Of a stretch of DNA of 64,000 nucleotides, positions 60,598-64,000 are shown piece by piece. A program made the translations under genes and the position numbers. Below the pieces are notes generated by a model. It was not told the DNA's origin. It searched no databases and was given only the letters and a program-made list of their open reading frames with translations. Positions within the stretch are counted from its first letter, which is position 1. The number at the start of each line of letters is the position of its first letter. This DNA is from Thamnidium elegans (taxonomy: Eukaryota > Mucoromycota > Mucoromycetes > Mucorales > Mucoraceae), in NCBI GenBank assembly GCA_025201345.1, contig JAIXMG010000048.1:22059-86058 (forward strand), read 5' to 3'.

Positions 60598-63500
60598 ATG
60601 GAAGAAGTATATGATCTTCTCCAACATACACATTCTGTTGTTTTTCGTAAGTGATCCTCTTAATGCAAAATAATTTCATCGTTTGTTTTTTTTAAAAGAA
60701 AAGCCTTACCGTCATATAGATCTTGGAATGAATACGACTCATATAGACTATTGTCCTACTTCAACAATAGATGTCCAATACGAGACTTCATGGATGAGGT
60801 AAGTAAAGAGTACTAAAAAATATACGATGATTTTGAACAATTTGTAAAAATGTAGAGAAGCTAGTTATATCACTTATGATAAGCATAAATCGAATGTTCT
60901 AAGTTGGGGAGACCAAAGTGTTGACAAACAAGATACGGTACAAATCGACGTATCCAGAGAGAAATTATACCAACTTTTTGAGAAGGGCAAAGATAGCTGG
61001 GATCAAGATGACTTATTCACGTTAACAGCTGTATCAGACTTTATTCGCTTATATGTAGAAAAACTAATTAAAGATTCGAAAGGAGAAATCAAAGATAGTG
61101 GTGCACTCCACTACGTATTAACTGTACCGTCGGAATGGGAAGAAGAAATAAGAGAAGTTCTGATTCGACCTATTTTTGTTCAAGCCAATTTAATATCAAA
61201 AGATGATCACCAAGACAGGCTTTTATTTTGCTCTGATATAGAATCTGCGTATTACTTTTTAACTAAATCAACAGTTAACCGTTCTGTTACAATGACACGT
61301 AATACGATTATGGGTAGAATTGTCGCTGTGGAGGAGGATCAAGTGTCGATCAAATTGGATTTAATCTTAATTGGAAATCCTCTATTTGATTTTTCCGGTT
61401 CCGTAACGCGTCCGAAAATCATGACGTCAAATGAAATGTTTCTTACCTCAGACCATGTTAAAAATGGTATTAGAGAGCTTATAAAGATCAAATTCTCTTT
61501 CAATGCTCAAGAAAGTACCATCCTAAATATTATGAAAGAATTGGGCAACCGTACTTTTACTTATATGGTTAGTAATGTAATATGGGATTAATCAGACGAT
61601 ATCAACTAAGGGGTTATTATAATAGAAAGACAAAGATGAAGCTTCTTATTTAATGAAACCTTTCATTACTGACAAAAATATATCCGAATTCGATAAACAC
61701 CAAGAAAAACTTATAAAATCCATTCAGCCTTTTGATATATGCGCTGAAATCAGTAAACGTTTGCCTAATAACTTGGAACAACTACTTCCAAACAGCCTTG
61801 TGAAGGAGTACTCTATTTTAAAATTTACTGATAAATATACTTCTAAAATCGAATTAGACGAAGGTCTATTAAATTGGTCAAGAATTTTGTTTGAATATAA
61901 TCGAATATCTGTCAGGTCCAGCTATATCGTACCTGAAAGCCCTTTGAATAAATATATTGAGAATCAAGATATCATACGGGGGGCTTTTCGATACTCGGTT
62001 AACGCGATTCAGAATTCTAGCATATATAGTAAACCGCGTATAATATCAACAGAACATTCGACGATCTCGTCTTCAATATTCCTAAACTCGAAACCAGATG
62101 CCATTATGAATATAGGTACACCATCATTATATGCTTTATTATTTCAGTAGTAATACTTTTTACAATTAGATATTCTTCTTGGGTCTACAGTGTTATCGTT
62201 CTCACTTTTTAGATGAAAATGGTCTAATAAAAGAAATCTGGAACCATGACTATTTTGTACCTGACATGAGGTAAGATATGAGTAAAAATTATGTAGATAT
62301 CTATACTAATACAGCATTAGTTTACGTTCTCTGGGATCGTTCTTTACTTTTTCAGAAGTAGTAACATTAAATGTCAACAATTCGTAAGTTTATTCATGTA
62401 GATATATATAATGTATTTACTACTAATTAAAAATTTAATGGCTTGTTTAGATTTATCACGTTTGTTGAAGAATACTTAACAGATGAATCAAATATTTCTT
62501 CTGGTGTATTAAATAAGGCATGCTAATTGAAATAGAAAATATACTAAGCATAGAGAGTCAATAAAGATATAATGATAATGATACAACAGCAAATATATAT
62601 TGAAGCATTTGTATTTATTTATATGATTTATATAAATGTAATTATATCAAGAAAGATGCCGAAAGTTACAGGAGGTAATGAAAATATAAAAATTGGATAT
62701 GCTATTACTGTTGAAAAAATGTTATTTCAGAGATTACTTGTCACTGAGGACGAGTTAAGAGATATGATATATGCAAACTATCTGGTACAAGAAAATGACA
62801 GCTATAAAAAACTCCGAATTACTACACAAGGAGAAGGTCTTTTACCTGTAATTCAACAGTCATTCAAACTACGATTTCCACTCAGGTCTTTCTTTGTGGT
62901 AGCTCAACTGCATAAAGACTATGTACAGCTAACACTCAATCAAGTAGTAACTGAATCTGGTTCGGATCACGAAGACCAGGAAACAATTGTTATGCAAGAA
63001 GAAATAATCCATATTCCCAATATATATGACGCATTGTGCTTCAACATGTGGAGCAATATTACAAAAGATAACAGTCTAATTCAACTATGTGACACACATA
63101 AAGGATATAACGACAACGAATTACTAGATATATTCTCTTTAGAAAATCAAGCAGAATTTACGAATAATCTTAAGGAGTACATATCTAAAGAGGTAAGTAA
63201 TCTAAAATAGTGTCAGTGATTATCATTCTTTATCTAAAATTTTAATTTATACTTTTTATAGATCTTAACAAGAATTTGACCACACAAAAAGCAGACAAAA
63301 CCACTGTATATCTAAGCAATTCATGTAACTGTAGGTTTGTTTAACTGCAAATGATATTACAGAGATTTCTTTCGACCAGTTCTACAAGATATCATCTCTC
63401 TTGTATTTACCTCCTTGATAAATAAGCAACTCTTTGGAAACTACAGAAATATTCAATATGTGTTTCACCTCATATCCTTCAATTATAATCCACAGTTCCA

Positions 63501-64000
63501 ACATATCCTTATGAAAATACTAGATGACGAAACCGACTATTTTATGTATGCAAAGAATTGACGTAGATCATTACACTATTCCAAAATTACCAAATCAGCT
63601 GTTGCCTATTCTTCAGCAAGAACCATGTTCATATAAAGGATTTCAAGTGGGTGTTTTACGTCAGGTTTATAGAGAAACTTCGGTTTCGGTTTTAAAAACT
63701 CTTTGAGTAATCCTCCTATTGCACTTAAAAATAACATAAAGGGTACGAACGTCATTTTACTCGATGGCAGAAAAGTATTTCCGTTTTCAAGAAGGGAGAC
63801 AAAATGAATGAAAGTCAATTAAATCGAGTATTTTTATTTGAATATGAATCAAAGAAAGGTCAGCACTATTTTTCGTCTATGTAGGTAATAATATAAAGAA
63901 TATTGCTTTTTTTAACTTACGTAAACTTCAATAGATTTCTTTAAACTTAAAGTCAGTTGCTAGTTTAAGATTCGATGAACCTATTAGCTTTAGAGCATAC
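60598..64000 (+). pseudogene. G7: HSPA12/Hsp70-like gene, many indels, cut by window end
   Basis: Exons 60598-60646, 60699-60798, 60856-61567, 61626-62115, 62170-62270, 62321-62383, 62451-63192, 63262-63880 and 63935 to beyond the window. Exons 1-4 are open (MEEVYDLLQHTHSVVF, IDLGMNTT, exon 3 loop LTKSTVNRSVTMTRN). From exon 5 on, single-base indels accumulate: an extra T near 62208, a lost base near 62519, two lost bases near 62560, and further losses at about 63264, 63335, 63374, 63552 and 63607. Exon 8 is nine bases short. Because indels of one or two bases rise sharply toward the end of the window, sequencing or assembly error is an alternative to pseudogenisation. Confidence 0.75.

Noticed and set aside
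1..64000. Centromere or satellite explanation for the repeated structure
   Set aside because: Units are gene-sized with intact ORFs and promoters, and no short satellite monomer is present.

Overview
This is an AT-rich eukaryotic window that looks fungal, most likely Mucoromycota and perhaps Mucorales. The reasons are short introns (about 50-80 nt) with GTAAGT-type donors and CTAAC/CTAATA branch sites, an expanded lineage-style family of Hsp70/HSPA12-like proteins, and a DIRS-type retrotransposon. The genus cannot be read from the sequence. I see no prokaryotic features, tRNAs or rRNAs.

The backbone is a head-to-tail array of seven copies (G1-G7, all + strand) of one nine-exon gene for a large (about 1,050 aa) HSPA12/Hsp70-like protein. 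They start at 3056, 12996, 21234, 31105, 40914, 50970 and 60598. The exon model was built by eye. It keeps reading phase across all eight introns, and exon lengths sum to an exact multiple of three in G2, G3 and G5, the three copies that look intact. G4 carries one nonsense codon at the exon 1/2 junction. G6 has one single-base deletion. G1 and G7 have several frameshifts.

The spacers alternate in a fixed order: X-G1-DIRS-G2-X-G3-CACTA-G4-X-G5-CACTA-G6-DIRS-G7. X is a degraded gene of about 4 kb. Its 3' part carries, in order, a possible RuvC-I aspartate, a GDRG acidic motif, a paired-cysteine zinc-ribbon-like region and an RD-SA-AI motif, which is the layout of TnpB/Fanzor RNA-guided nucleases. 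Its 3' end also survives downstream of both CACTA elements, so there are five relics. The DIRS elements (7673-12485 and 55280-60098, coding on -) keep inverted terminal repeats, an internal complementary region, gag-like, RT/RNase H and tyrosine-recombinase reading frames. The CACTA/EnSpm elements (25007-29251 and 44747-49082) carry a broken TNP2-like transposase and a divergently oriented small gene.

Smaller layers sit inside these: solo LTRs (two in X copies, two inside the DIRS pol region), a Tc1/mariner-type MITE in one X copy, relics of the last exon of a further HSPA12-like paralogue before G3, G4 and G6, and a conserved promoter block before every gene. The alternating arrangement, with whole transposons copied along with the genes, implies that the locus grew by repeated segmental duplication (blocks offset by about 19.7, 37.7 and 47.7 kb). 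Against a strongly conserved protein backbone, several short loops differ in almost every paralogue, so the array resembles a diversifying recognition-type gene cluster more than a dosage array.
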